From the NCBI GenBank assembly GCA_004352715.1, contig SCFE01000070.1, forward strand, positions 1,877,590 to 1,941,589: a DNA stretch of 64,000 nt, written 5' to 3'. The position numbers were made by a program, and so were the translations under genes. This stretch comes from Hofstenia miamia. Its lineage: Eukaryota; Xenacoelomorpha; Acoela. Within the stretch, counting starts at the first letter, position 1. Each line of letters opens with the position of its first letter. The notes under the pieces are model-generated. The model made no database searches. It saw only the letters and a program-made list of their open reading frames with translations, and had not been told where the DNA came from. Below, in pieces: positions 33,199-43,052 of the stretch.

Positions 33199-36100
33199 TT
33201 AATTTTCGGCTAATAACTGGAGGGCCGGCCCAGAAACGATGATTTGAGTAGCTACGATCATCTTTGCTGTGAGCTCATCATCCCATGTTGTGACCTCGGA
33301 GTAACTGGATTCGCAAGTTAGCTGCATTAACACCTCCCTCTGCGTGACCACCTCATCCTTTAGTCGCAGGAACTTGATGTTGGGCATCTGATCACTGACT
33401 GGGCAATTTCTCCGGAGGTTGTTTAGCCGCCTAGTAAAAGTATTGTAAAATCGTTCGTAGAGCCTCAGGCCTTTCAGCGTGATCATAAGCATCATTGTAG
33501 CATCTGTGTCCGAGGTGTGAGCATCGTCAGCGCTTATCTCGGTGTCCGGATAAAAGTGCAGAAAAACCTGGCAAAGGGATCCCATGGTGGTGGCGTGGTC
33601 TACAAACAGCAAGCAATATTCCTGGACTTGGCTTAGAGTCATCTCTTCCGGATCTGAAGCGTTAGCTCAAATCATCGTGATTATCTCTATCCGCTTTGTG
33701 ACATCGTAGTAGCAGGTTATCATTTCGATGTTGTTTATCCACATGAGGTCCCTGGCCGCCTGAAAGAGAATGAGAACGCGAGGTTGTTGGTGAATCAGAA
33801 GTCCGCGCATGAAAATATCAGCAATTGTCAGTTTCCCATCAATGAACACGCGCTCAGCATTTCCTCCTGCTATAAGCTTGTCGCGTAGGGTCTTGTACTC
33901 ACCGGTTCGGCTGGCCTTCGTCGCTTTGGTTTTGCTGTTGACGAAGTTTATCTTGTCAGACAGGTGGCCGGCAATCTTCTTCGGCTTCCGGACCTTCCAT
34001 TTTGGTTGAATCAGTGGCGTCTCCACTGTGGGCGGGGGGATGCACAAGAGATTGGAAGTCTTGATCTTTCTCTCCAGTTCGCTGAAACTAGATGGAGTGG
34101 CTAAAGTGGCCATCCCTATGGTGACGGGATAATTTATGCAAGCATCCTTGATGGTGTCCCAGAACTTGCTGCGTAGTCCCTTCTGCCGAAGTTGTTCGAT
34201 CTGGCGATTGGAGATATGTGGACGAGAAGTAGTACATTCTACGTCCAGAGCAACGTGTCGCCCTGGGGATTGTAGAATGACCAGCTCTTCCTTTGTGAAC
34301 ATCTCCATTAGGCACCACTTCATTAGGGAGAGAACGTCCTTGTCACAACTATCAACTAACACTCTCTGCTGCACACTGAGATCGTCTAAGAACTCGCTGG
34401 GGTCCAGCTCAACCATTAATATGCGCTCGTCCTTGGTCATGGACCATTGCGGCGTGGGTTTGGGGGAGACGGCAGTGCCTCCAAATTTCTCCAAGTTAAC
34501 ACATTCAATCAGGTCGCGAATGTGGGGGGACATCTGTACGGCGGATGATGACAACAGCTCCTCTTCTCGAAAAAACTGTTCAGGAGTTTTCATTACCTGG
34601 TCGAAAATAGTGATGGGGATGATCTTTCCCTCCTTGCTGACGTGCCGGGCGGACTCGGCGAATTGATCGTATCCACACTCGGGGTATCTCATCTGCTGGG
34701 TATTGAATAGAAGGTCATTCTTGCCTTGCATGTTGAACTTAGAGACTTGTTCGCGAAATGGCTGTGTAGACCCCGGAATTCTCTCCACGAACCTCCTTGT
34801 GCACAAAGGGGCGTTCTCAGACGAAGAAATGGTGAACTTCGTCTTGGCTGTGGCTCCCCACATATACTTTTTCATGGTGTCTGAGAAAATATTTAAGTCC
34901 GACGAACAAATGCCAAGCCGGCTACTGATTAACATGATTGACATCTTCCCAACCACACTGCTCACCCCCACCAGTTGGGCGTAATACTTTTCGAATTTGT
35001 CCATCGCGCGCTTTGTTTTACCCGGAGATGATGGAGGGCTGCACTTGTATAAAAGCCAGTTCTTCACTTTCCACGTTAGTGTGCATACGGCTATTTCATG
35101 CGTGGTTGTCTTGGTTAATGCTGTTCTTTTCTCGTGTGGCATCAGTAGTTGCAGTTGAGGTTCCTTTGTTAAGTAAATGGCTAAAATCCATATGGCTCCC
35201 CTGGCGTAGATGTCAGGAACGTTCTTCTCGGCGAATAGGCGTTCTTTAAAGTTCCTGTTGTCTTGGTTGTTGTAAGACACTCTTATTTCTCGTAGCGTAC
35301 ATTCCACGGATGAATGGTATGTTTGAGATGGACTGGAAATGTCTAGCTCGGGCCAATCAGATTCTGGGTTGAAGTCAGCTTTCAAATCAGACCAAATGGT
35401 GCGAATTTCGTTGAGAAGCTGGTCGCTCTGTGCAAAGGCGAAACTGACCCTCATATCAGTGACGGTGGTGAGAGAAGGGGTGTTTGGATCGATTGTTTCT
35501 AGCATTTGCGCCTGTAGTAGCACGTCGACAATTAGCTTTTGATCCACAGCTAGGCGATGGGAAGGCACTCTCTGGCATAGTAAAAGATCTGTGTAGATAA
35601 GCCTAGTTACTGGTAAGTGGCTAGGAGAGTGTGATGAAATCGGATTGTAGTCGTCGCGATGTAAGATTGAAAAGTTCTCCATCCTAAAGTGTAAATTCTC
35701 TATCGGTTCTGGTAGGGAGTCCTCGTATTTGCCGCGAACCATCATTATCAACCAGATGCCCTTGACCTTGGCTATGTGGTAGGCAATTTCGACCTGCTCT
35801 AGAATATTGTCTGTTTGGACTTCAGAGACTCTCAGGAAATATATGATGAGGAGGTTGTCGAAGTCTCCATTAACACACTCGAAGCTGTTGATAATTTTTC
35901 CGCTGTTCAGAAATTGGCATAAGCAAAAGATATTAAAGTCATTGTTGAAGAATGTGTGTACGGTACTACGCCAGTACAGGCGACTTAGGGCTTCCATCAT
36001 TCTTGAGTCATATGCAATGATAGTATTTACTTTGGGACGGCGCAAGGCGTCTATTACAAATGGTATGACATCGATGGAGTTTGTGATCTCGCAACTGTTA

Positions 36101-36300
36101 TAGGTGCGGCGGAGTTGATTCTTTGTCTCTTCTGAGATGTTATCGCAGATGGTAGCGATCGCTTTCCTTGTCGCAATGAAATAGGGGTGGAGCGTCTCGT
36201 CGCCGACTCTTGACATCTTCTTTCTTTGTTCTTCATTTTTCTGTGAATGGATGGTAGAGGTGGCTAGGGAAGAGGTTGAAGGGGCTATCGAGTCGCTCAT
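33199..36300 (-). CDS. ORF3, large extra gene of the young Ty3/gypsy element (unknown function)
   Basis: 1033 codons, broken only by a TGA at codon 878 (33667-33669), where other copies have TTG CAA or TTG TGC nearby. The ATG at 36300 is followed by a Ser/Thr-rich tail and then MSRVGDETLHPYFIATRK, the first block conserved in all copies. Other conserved blocks are DVIPFVIDALRRPKVNTIIAY, RLYWRSTVHTFFNNDFN, TRLIYTDLLLCQ, GKMSIMLIS...GICSSDLNIF...KKYMWGA, LMKWCLMEMFTKEELVIL, INYPVTIG, IDGKLTIADIF and LKGLRLYERFYNTF. I see no signal peptide, membrane segment, furin-like site, zinc finger or nuclease motif. It sits where env would be, but does not look like an envelope protein. Relatives lie at 3704-5101, 11582-12811, 14302-16718 and 26383-27336. 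Function unknown. Confidence 0.88.
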
Positions 36301-36924
36301 ATGGGGGGTATGTACAGGTTGTAAGGGCGCAAAAGGTACTCTCGATTTTACAGTTTTTAAGGTTGGTGTGGCCAGCTCCTCTCACGCACNNNNNNNNNNN
36401 NNNNNNNNNNNNNNNNNNNNNNNNNNNNNNNNNNNNNNNNNNNNNNNNNNNNNNNNNNNNNNNNNNNNNNNNNNNNNNNNNNNNNNNNNNNNNNNNNNNN
36501 NNNNNNNNNNNNNNNNNNNNNNNNNNNNNNNNNNNNNNNNNNNNNNNNNNNNNNNNNNNNNNNNNNNNNNNNNNNNNNNNNNNNNNNNNNNNNNNNNNNN
36601 NNNNNNNNNNNNNNNNNNNNNNNNNNNNNNNNNNNNNNNNNNNNNNNNNNNNNNNNNNNNNNNNNNNNNNNNNNNNNNNNNNNNNNNNNNNNNNNNNNNN
36701 NNNNNNNNNNNNNNNNNNNNNNNNNNNNNNNNNNNNNNNNNNNNNNNNNNNNNNNNNNNNNNNNNNNNNNNNNNNNNNNNNNNNNNNNNNNNNNNNNNNN
36801 NNNNNNNNNNNNNNNNNNNNNNNNNNNNNNNNNNNNNNNNNNNNNNNNNNNNNNNNNNNNNNNNNNNNNNNNNNNNNNNNNNNNNNNNNNNNNNNNNNNN
36901 NNNNNNNNNNNNNNNNNNNNNNNN
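36301..36924 (-). other. Pol tail and linker, mostly N gap (36390-36924)
   Basis: Only 89 bases are readable. They stay open in one frame that would end inside ORF3 at 36233, overlapping it in another frame, but the gap length is estimated so frame continuity is not proven. Compare 3190-3703 in copy B1. Confidence 0.6.
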
Positions 36925-38229
36925 GCGTAAATTCATTATTATCGTCTATAATTACATGCTCTATGTCTTTTATGGCTCTCTTAAGCCTTTGAAAGTGTAC
37001 CATTTTACCGTTGTTTAAGGTATATGTATTGTGGTCAAGCACTTTTTCAATTGTAAATGGGCCTTGCCAGTCATTAGCGAGTTTCCGTACCTGGCGGCTG
37101 TCAGTTGCAATGCGGGGCAGGTAGGCGAAGACCTTGTCGCCACGTTTATGGGGTTCACCATATAATTTTTTATTGAAGTTCTTCTTCTGCCGGATGCTGG
37201 ATTGGTTGGTATTATGACAGATCATTAGATGAATTTGTTGCATGTCAGCGAGCAATGGGCTCACGTAGCTATCCACACTAGTTTCAGCGTATTTTGGGAA
37301 CATCATTGCTAATGAAGTGGCGGCTTCTCTGCCGAACATGGCTTTAAAGGGGCTTATCCCAGTGGTTGCGTGAACTGAAGTGTTGTAAAAGTATTCGACA
37401 CCTTTGATAATTCGCCTCCATTGCTTCCCAGCGGCTTGAGACAAAGCTACTCGAATTAGTTTGATGAGAGTGCAGTTCAATCTCTCCACCAAGCCGTTAG
37501 CCTGGTGATGGTATGCGGTTGTTAGCTCATGCATTATTTCTAGTTCGATCATCAGTGCGCGTAAGAGGTTGCTCTCGAATTGTGGGCCTTGATCCGAAAC
37601 TAGTTTGTGCATCAGTCCATACTTGAGGATCCACTCCTTGAGGATTTTGTCGGCTACGACCTCGGTGGTGGTGCTGTTAAGAGGAATTATGCAGGCAAAC
37701 TTAGTGAAATGATCTACAATCACAAGCAAATACTGGAAGCCCTCATCATCTTTGGACAATTGTTCCAGGTCAACATGTACTAACTGATTTGGGCCTTCTG
37801 CCGATCGCGATTCCATTTCAGTGCACTGCTGGGGGAAGTGGTGGAGGTTGTTTAGCAGGCACTTCTCACATTTGTTGATGACGTCGGTGACAGTGGTGCG
37901 GATCCCTGTGGTCACGTATCTAGAGTTGAACGTCTTCTCGGTCTGGAGGATACCGAGGTGACCTTGCTCATGGACTCTACGCACTAAGTCCTGCTTGAAG
38001 TATTCTGGGATGGCTAGACGATTGCTATGTTTGCTCTTCGCATATAATAAACCTTTGTCAGTCACGCACCAATTAAAGTGGTGGAAATAACGATTTACCT
38101 TCGGTGCAGTAGGGAAGTAGGGGTCCTTCATTCTCCTCATTATCTGATCTAATATCCAGTCGCGGTGCTGGTAGCGAACGATTTCTTCTTCTGAGATTTC
38201 TTCTTTCAGTGATATCGCGAGAATCGGTC
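36925..38229 (-). CDS. Integrase of the young family B element
   Basis: Intact-looking retroviral-type integrase. HHCC finger: HEQGH and CEKC (near 37960 and 37860). DDE core: Asp in VHVDLEQ, Asp in LVSDQGPQFES, Glu in NGLVERLN (Glu codon 37484-37486). C-terminal part includes SIRQKKNFNKKLYGEPHKRGDKVFAYLP and ends at DNNEFT before the N gap; no chromodomain is visible, though it could lie in the gap. It inserts the cDNA into host DNA. The 4-bp target duplication seen here agrees with the two other insertions in the window. Confidence 0.92.
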
Positions 38230-38821
38230 TTCCACATTGGTCAGCGCTTATTTCGGGTATCAGCTGATACTCAGTGTGGGGGATAAAGGAGAAGGGCACC
38301 TTTTTGCCACCCGGCTTTTTGAGATCGCGCTTGTAGCTCAGAAGAGCTGTCCAATAGTCTGCATTGAGGTGAAGCCTTCCAGGGCGATGCTTGATGGTGA
38401 ATGTGAAGTCGTTTAGGTACTTGATCCATCTCACTACTATGGTCGATCTGTTGCCGCTAAATTTCTTTAACCACGCCCACGCACTATTATCAGTTCGCTG
38501 AGTACAAAGTAACGAAATTTTTTCAGAGACTACGAGTGCGAGCATTTCACACTTAGTCACACCATAATTCTTCTCGGATGGTCTGAGTTTTCAGCTGAAG
38601 TATTGCACCGGACTTTCTACTCCGTCGATGTCTTGACTTAGGATCCCACTGATGGCGACAGCGCTGGCATCGCAATCAATTGTGAAGTCCTTCGTATAGT
38701 CAGGAGTGTTTAAGGATGGTATCTTCTTGAGTTCCTTTTTGATGCCTTCAAGGGCTTCTTGCTCTTGCCAAGTCCATTTGAACTCGACGGACTTCTTCAG
38801 CAGATTGGAGATGGTTCTGGT
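38230..38821 (-). pseudogene. RNase H of the young element, with in-frame TGA
   Basis: Starts at the edge of the N gap. Motifs: KKIPSLNTPDYTKDFTIDCDASAVA (in part), DGVESPVQYFS, then TGA at 38591-38593, then KLRPSEKNYGVTKCEMLALV, RTDNSAWAWLKKFSGN, HRPGRLHLNADYWTAL. The TGA replaces Cys (copy B1) or His (family A). The stretch between EMLA and NSA is six residues shorter than in copy B1, so a small deletion also occurred. Either this copy cannot make full pol or the stop is bypassed. Confidence 0.85.
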
Positions 38822-39315
38822 NNNNNNNNNNNNNNNNNNNNNNNNNNNNNNNNNNNNNNNNNNNNNNNNNNNNNNNNNNNNNNNNNNNNNNNNNNNNNNN
38901 NNNNNNNNNNNNNNNNNNNNNNNNNNNNNNNNNNNNNNNNNNNNNNNNNNNNNNNNNNNNNNNNNNNNNNNNNNNNNNNNNNNNNNNNNNNNNNNNNNNN
39001 NNNNNNNNNNNNNNNNNNNNNNNNNNNNNNNNNNNNNNNNNNNNNNNNNNNNNNNNNNNNNNNNNNNNNNNNNNNNNNNNNNNNNNNNNNNNNNNNNNNN
39101 NNNNNNNNNNNNNNNNNNNNNNNNNNNNNNNNNNNNNNNNNNNNNNNNNNNNNNNNNNNNNNNNNNNNNNNNNNNNNNNNNNNNNNNNNNNNNNNNNNNN
39201 NNNNNNNNNNNNNNNNNNNNNNNNNNNNNNNNNNNNNNNNNNNNNNNNNNNNNNNNNNNNNNNNNNNNNNNNNNNNNNNNNNNNNNNNNNNNNNNNNNNN
39301 NNNNNNNNNNNNNNN
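38822..39315. other. Assembly gap (494 N) inside RT-RNase H
   Basis: Run of N between the end of RT (GKISIK) and the RNase H start (TRTISNLL). By copy B1, about 120-200 bases of connection sequence should be here, so the N count is probably too long. Confidence 0.9.
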
Positions 39316-40361
39316 TTCTTGATAGATATCTTCCCCGGCTCGACAACACGACCAAGGAAAGTCACTTTGGTTTGAAGTAGTGCACATTTAGTCCCGTTCA
39401 CCTTAAGTCCCGCTCTGTGCAATAAGTCCAGGGTTCGACCAAGCTTCTGGAGATGTTCCACAAAAGTGTGGCTTGCAACCAAGATGTCGTCGATATAGGC
39501 TAAAACGCCTGGTGCGAGGAGATTTTCGCCATCTTTGAGAATTTTTGTGACATACCGCTGGAAGGTAGCCGGCGCGTTACATAGACCAAAGGCCATATAT
39601 TTCCACTCATACAGCCCATATGGAGTGATGAAGGTGGTCTTTGCAATGTCAGCAGGGCGCATGGGTACCTGCCAGTAGGCTTTGCACAAGTCCAGGCATG
39701 AGAAAAATTTATACTTGCTAGCGTTGTAAAGGAGATCCTCTATCCTAGGCAGGGGGTACGCATCGTTGATGGTGATATCATTTAGCTTGCGAAAATCGAT
39801 GCATAGACGATACTTATCGCCCTGACGGATGAATACAGTATGTGCAGCATACGGGCTGTTGCTCCCCTGGATGATCCCACTTTCAATTAGGTCGCTGAGG
39901 ATCTTCTCGTATTCATGTTTCAGATTTTCCAGCACTCGACGTATGGGTAGACGGATCGGGCGATCATGTTTTAGTTCAATGGCATGCTCTTCGCCTATTG
40001 CTTGTCCGACACTGATGGCGCTGTAATTAAAAACTTTGTCCTTGCCATGAAGTAGAGACGACAAAGATCTCCTCTCCTTGTGAGTTAGATGAGGATGAGA
40101 GTTTTCAGAGACCGTGGGCACCTTTACTGGACTCGAGGAGGCTTTGAGGTCGTGAACTGCAGTGCAGATCGGTAGGCAAGTGACTGGAATGTTCTCGACC
40201 TTTACCGGTACTCCTATTAGCTGCAGTTGAGGGATTCCAATCCTTACCGACGAAGCCGACCCATTCAGAACTGTAACATATGTTTTTCCTCGGGTTACCT
40301 TGCACAAGTCAGGCAAAAAGGAAACTCCGCGCACGTACTTGCCTTTATGTCCGGATATCAT
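39316..40361 (-). CDS. Reverse transcriptase of the young family B element
   Basis: Open frame from ATG 40361 (MISGHKGKYVRG) through a linker to Ty3/gypsy RT: LIESGIIQGSNSPYA, YRLCIDFRKLND, FFSCLDLCKAYWQVPM, YMAFGLCNAPATFQRY and YIDD at 39486-39497. Catalytic Asp residues are intact. The frame is open upstream of that ATG for about 23 codons overlapping protease. The protease stop and this ATG overlap as ATGA, so RT is reached either by reinitiation, by a -1 shift, or not at all if a one-base indel occurred. Confidence 0.92.
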
Positions 40362-40888
40362 GACATCTCTGTTGATTCTACTCTCATCCAGTGTTTCAGT
40401 TCGAGAAATATGGGCTCATCCAAGTTGAAGACGACCTCTTTCTCAGGGATCGTGACCAGTTGTGTTGCCTCCTGGTCTTTAATAGAGATGGTGCTGTTCT
40501 TAAAATCAATGACGCAGGAGTTCCATTCCAAGAAGTCATTTCCTAGAATGAGATCGTACGGGAGACGGTGATTGGAGGTATCTATTACTAGCAAGTCCAC
40601 CTTGAATGGCTCTGCATGAATCTTGATAGGAGCATCAGTTAGCTTGCCTTTCAGAGAAAGGGGATTTCCCGAGGCGTTAATTAGCTTCGCACTAGAGGGA
40701 TCTAATGAGTCTTGAGTTAAACAAAGTTCTCTGCAACATTCATCACTTATGATGGAGGCTGCGGCTCCTGTATCCACAGTGGCATTGAAGATGTTGCCAT
40801 TCATCTCGATGGGAATCAGATTTTTCCGGATTAACTGAGTGATTACTAAGACATGGTGATCTCGTGCGCGTTTTTCAGGAGGCGGCAT
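40358..40888 (-). CDS. Retropepsin-type protease of the young family B element
   Basis: 176 residues with NATVDTGAAASIISDE (catalytic Asp39, DTGA) and LILGNDFLEWNSCVIDF, the typical second half of a retropepsin. It would act as a dimer to mature gag and pol. It lies in the +1 frame relative to gag and its ATG is 5 bases after the gag stop. It ends in TGA overlapping the RT ATG. Family A has the same domain at 22848-23309. Confidence 0.9.
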   Translation of the reverse strand: MPPPEKRARDHHVLVITQLIRKNLIPIEMNGNIFNATVDTGAAASIISDECCRELCLTQDSLDPSSAKLINASGNPLSLKGKLTDAPIKIHAEPFKVDLLVIDTSNHRLPYDLILGNDFLEWNSCVIDFKNSTISIKDQEATQLVTIPEKEVVFNLDEPIFLELKHWMRVESTEMS

Positions 40889-40892
40889 CCAA

Positions 40893-42734
40893 CTAATTTA
40901 AATCTTGTGACGTGGCAGGCGGATCAGTATCAAGATTGACTAAGTTGTCGACACACAGGGCTTTGGTGGATGGTTCATCAATGATGAAACCTTCGCTGTT
41001 GGCAACAAGCTGGATTTTCGCCTTACATTGGGATTTCAGATGCCCCTTTTCCCCACACGTGTAACAGCGCACTGATGACAAGTCAAATATCTTCTTACCA
41101 AGAACAGGCCTCTTGAGTTCAAAACCTTTCGTCCCAGGTACGCCGGAGAATTTAGTAATGTCGCTGTTGATACATTGCGAGTTCTGAAGCATGTATACCA
41201 TGCTGATAGCCTTACGGATTATTTCATGGAGGCTGTCTTCAGGATCACATCTGACTTCCAGCCGATTTCTAATTGGCGTAGGGAAACCTCGGCAAATGTA
41301 AGAGAACAAGTCGTGCTTGGAATACTCTTTTGACAGACTGCTCAGGCGGAAGAGGCGTTCGACCTGGGTTATGTAGTTCCGGATGTTGTCACCAAATTTG
41401 AAAGACATGTTGCACAGAAGCGTCTTATACTGGTGTTTAATGTGCGGCGCTTGATAATGGTCTTCAAAGAAACCCACCAGCATTTGATAATCAGTTTTGA
41501 TGTTTTGGTCCAGCATCATATACTGATTGTATGCCAACCCACTAAGATACAAAGGGAACTGTGATACGGCGGTCTCTTGTGAATTCTTATGTTGTTTCAT
41601 AGTCAATTCGAAAAGAAAAAACCATTCGTCAAAAGACTGGGCAATGGCATCGATTTGCCCGGTAAATTTGGGTAGAACGGAATGCTTGCTGTATACTGGT
41701 ATCTGCCCATAGGACTTGAGAGGGAGGATTGATTCACAGTACCTTGGTTGACTCTTAGAGCCTGATGCTTCCTTAAATGGACTAGTGTCACTCGCATGTT
41801 GCTCCTTAGAAGCAGGGATGACAGCTGTACTTATTGGATCAGATAATGGCGGAACGTAACCAGTTTGAGGAGTTGCTCCAGTTGTCAATGTAGAGACCTG
41901 AGCGAGAGTGGCCTGAGCAAAGGTAGGTCGACTGTGCGAGGGAGAGGTGACAGAAGGCACAGATGGAGACACCCCACATAAGGATGTGGCTGGAGGAGGG
42001 TGGCTTACACCAATGAGCTGAACAACTCTGCAGATAATCCTCTCAGCCAGTTCGTCGAGGGCTTCGTTTAACTCAGCATGGGTAACATAGTCATCGTGAT
42101 CTCGGCTGGGCAATGGTCCTTCAGGCTGATTAGAGTGATGAATGGAGTTCTTTAACTCATTAATTTGCAATTCGAGAGCGAAGGTTGACTCTAGCATTTG
42201 TCTCTCCATTCGCTGGTATGCTACATGTTGGGTGTTAAGCTCGGCCTGCAGGGACTTGACCTGGCGTTCACTCTCCATTCTTAACGACACCTGCTGTGAC
42301 AACTCGTCCTGCAAATGCTCGATCTCGGCTATGTGGACATCAAAGTGAGGCGGAGGACCACCGGCATAACTGTGAGGGCGCAATGGGATTGGTGGCGCGT
42401 TCTTGGTGTTTAAGATGCGTCGCAGGTTTCTCTGAAATGACGGACTTTTGTTAGCATTGCCATGGGGGATAGTAGAAGCATTATGACTATCATTCATTCT
42501 TTGAACGTCAGGAGAAGTCAGAGGACAGAAATTCAACAATGATCCAAAGGTGTGAGGGGTAGCGTCCAGGCTACCAACACTTGCACAGGGGACACTCCGA
42601 GTGGGAGGGGTCCCAAAAGTAGGAGAATAAATTACAGTACAAGTTGAACCAGAATCCATTGGAATGTAAAGAACAAAACAACGATTTTCAGAACTGACAA
42701 TGGGAGCACTCCCATGCACACAGGAACGAAACAA
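40893..42734 (-). CDS. Gag of the young family B element
   Basis: 613 residues from 42734; the ATG at 42659 (MDSGSTCTV) may be the real start. Order: low-complexity N-terminus, predicted coiled coil about 130-220 (HLQDELSQQVSLRMESE and on), Pro/Ser/Thr-rich spacer, capsid-like region about 350-530 (FTGQIDAIAQSFDEWFFLFE, LSGLAYNQYMMLD, YITQVERLFRLSS, YICRGFP), and one CCHC knuckle at 557-570 (CYTCGEKGHLKSQC, 41024-41066). It packages RNA and forms the particle. It ends with TAG next to the protease ATG. No internal stops. Confidence 0.92.
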   Translation of the reverse strand: MFRSCVHGSAPIVSSENRCFVLYIPMDSGSTCTVIYSPTFGTPPTRSVPCASVGSLDATPHTFGSLLNFCPLTSPDVQRMNDSHNASTIPHGNANKSPSFQRNLRRILNTKNAPPIPLRPHSYAGGPPPHFDVHIAEIEHLQDELSQQVSLRMESERQVKSLQAELNTQHVAYQRMERQMLESTFALELQINELKNSIHHSNQPEGPLPSRDHDDYVTHAELNEALDELAERIICRVVQLIGVSHPPPATSLCGVSPSVPSVTSPSHSRPTFAQATLAQVSTLTTGATPQTGYVPPLSDPISTAVIPASKEQHASDTSPFKEASGSKSQPRYCESILPLKSYGQIPVYSKHSVLPKFTGQIDAIAQSFDEWFFLFELTMKQHKNSQETAVSQFPLYLSGLAYNQYMMLDQNIKTDYQMLVGFFEDHYQAPHIKHQYKTLLCNMSFKFGDNIRNYITQVERLFRLSSLSKEYSKHDLFSYICRGFPTPIRNRLEVRCDPEDSLHEIIRKAISMVYMLQNSQCINSDITKFSGVPGTKGFELKRPVLGKKIFDLSSVRCYTCGEKGHLKSQCKAKIQLVANSEGFIIDEPSTKALCVDNLVNLDTDPPATSQDLN

Positions 42735-43032
42735 GAATACTTACAAGGGGTAACAGTGATTAGCAGCCCAAAAAGGGGAGAAATGGATATGGCGGCACTT
42801 GGTAATAAATCCAACGTAACAAGTAAAACAAACAAGAAATTTAACAGTTGACATCAGCCAAATAGGAGAACGCGGAGTTGGCGTCATCATCCTTCAAGGG
42901 TGAGGAAGTTAATGAATACATCAATGGGTGACTTTCCATGAAGTCTCAAAACGATAATACGTACCAAAACGAAAACCAACTCACCACCAAACCATCGAAG
43001 AAGAGCAACAAGATTAAACAGTTATCACGTCA
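42735..43032 (-). other. 5' leader of the young element
   Basis: About 300 bases between primer-binding site and gag. No long open frame; an upstream in-frame extension of gag to 42835 is possible in another frame but has no similarity. Expected to hold packaging signals, none identifiable by eye. Confidence 0.5.
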
Positions 43033-43052
43033 GCGTCCTGTCACGGTTGCCA
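43033..43052 (-). promoter_or_regulatory. Primer-binding site, tRNA-Arg-like
   Basis: Minus strand TGGCAACCGTGACAGGAC directly follows the LTR end TTCTACA. Its complement ends GTCCTGTCACGGTTGCCA, which fits from memory the 3' end of an animal tRNA-Arg (CCTGTCACGGTCG plus CCA) with one mismatch. The family A sites fit less well. Confidence 0.7.

Noticed and set aside
34136-34666. Plus-strand 176-codon frame opposite ORF3
   Set aside because: Shadow of ORF3; no independent support.
33199-36300. ORF3 as an envelope gene
   Set aside because: Position fits, but no signal peptide, membrane anchor, cleavage site or cysteine framework is visible.
38591-38593. TGA in RNase H as selenocysteine (relatives have Cys)
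   Set aside because: RNase H needs no selenocysteine there, family A has His, and no SECIS-like structure was seen. Decay is simpler.
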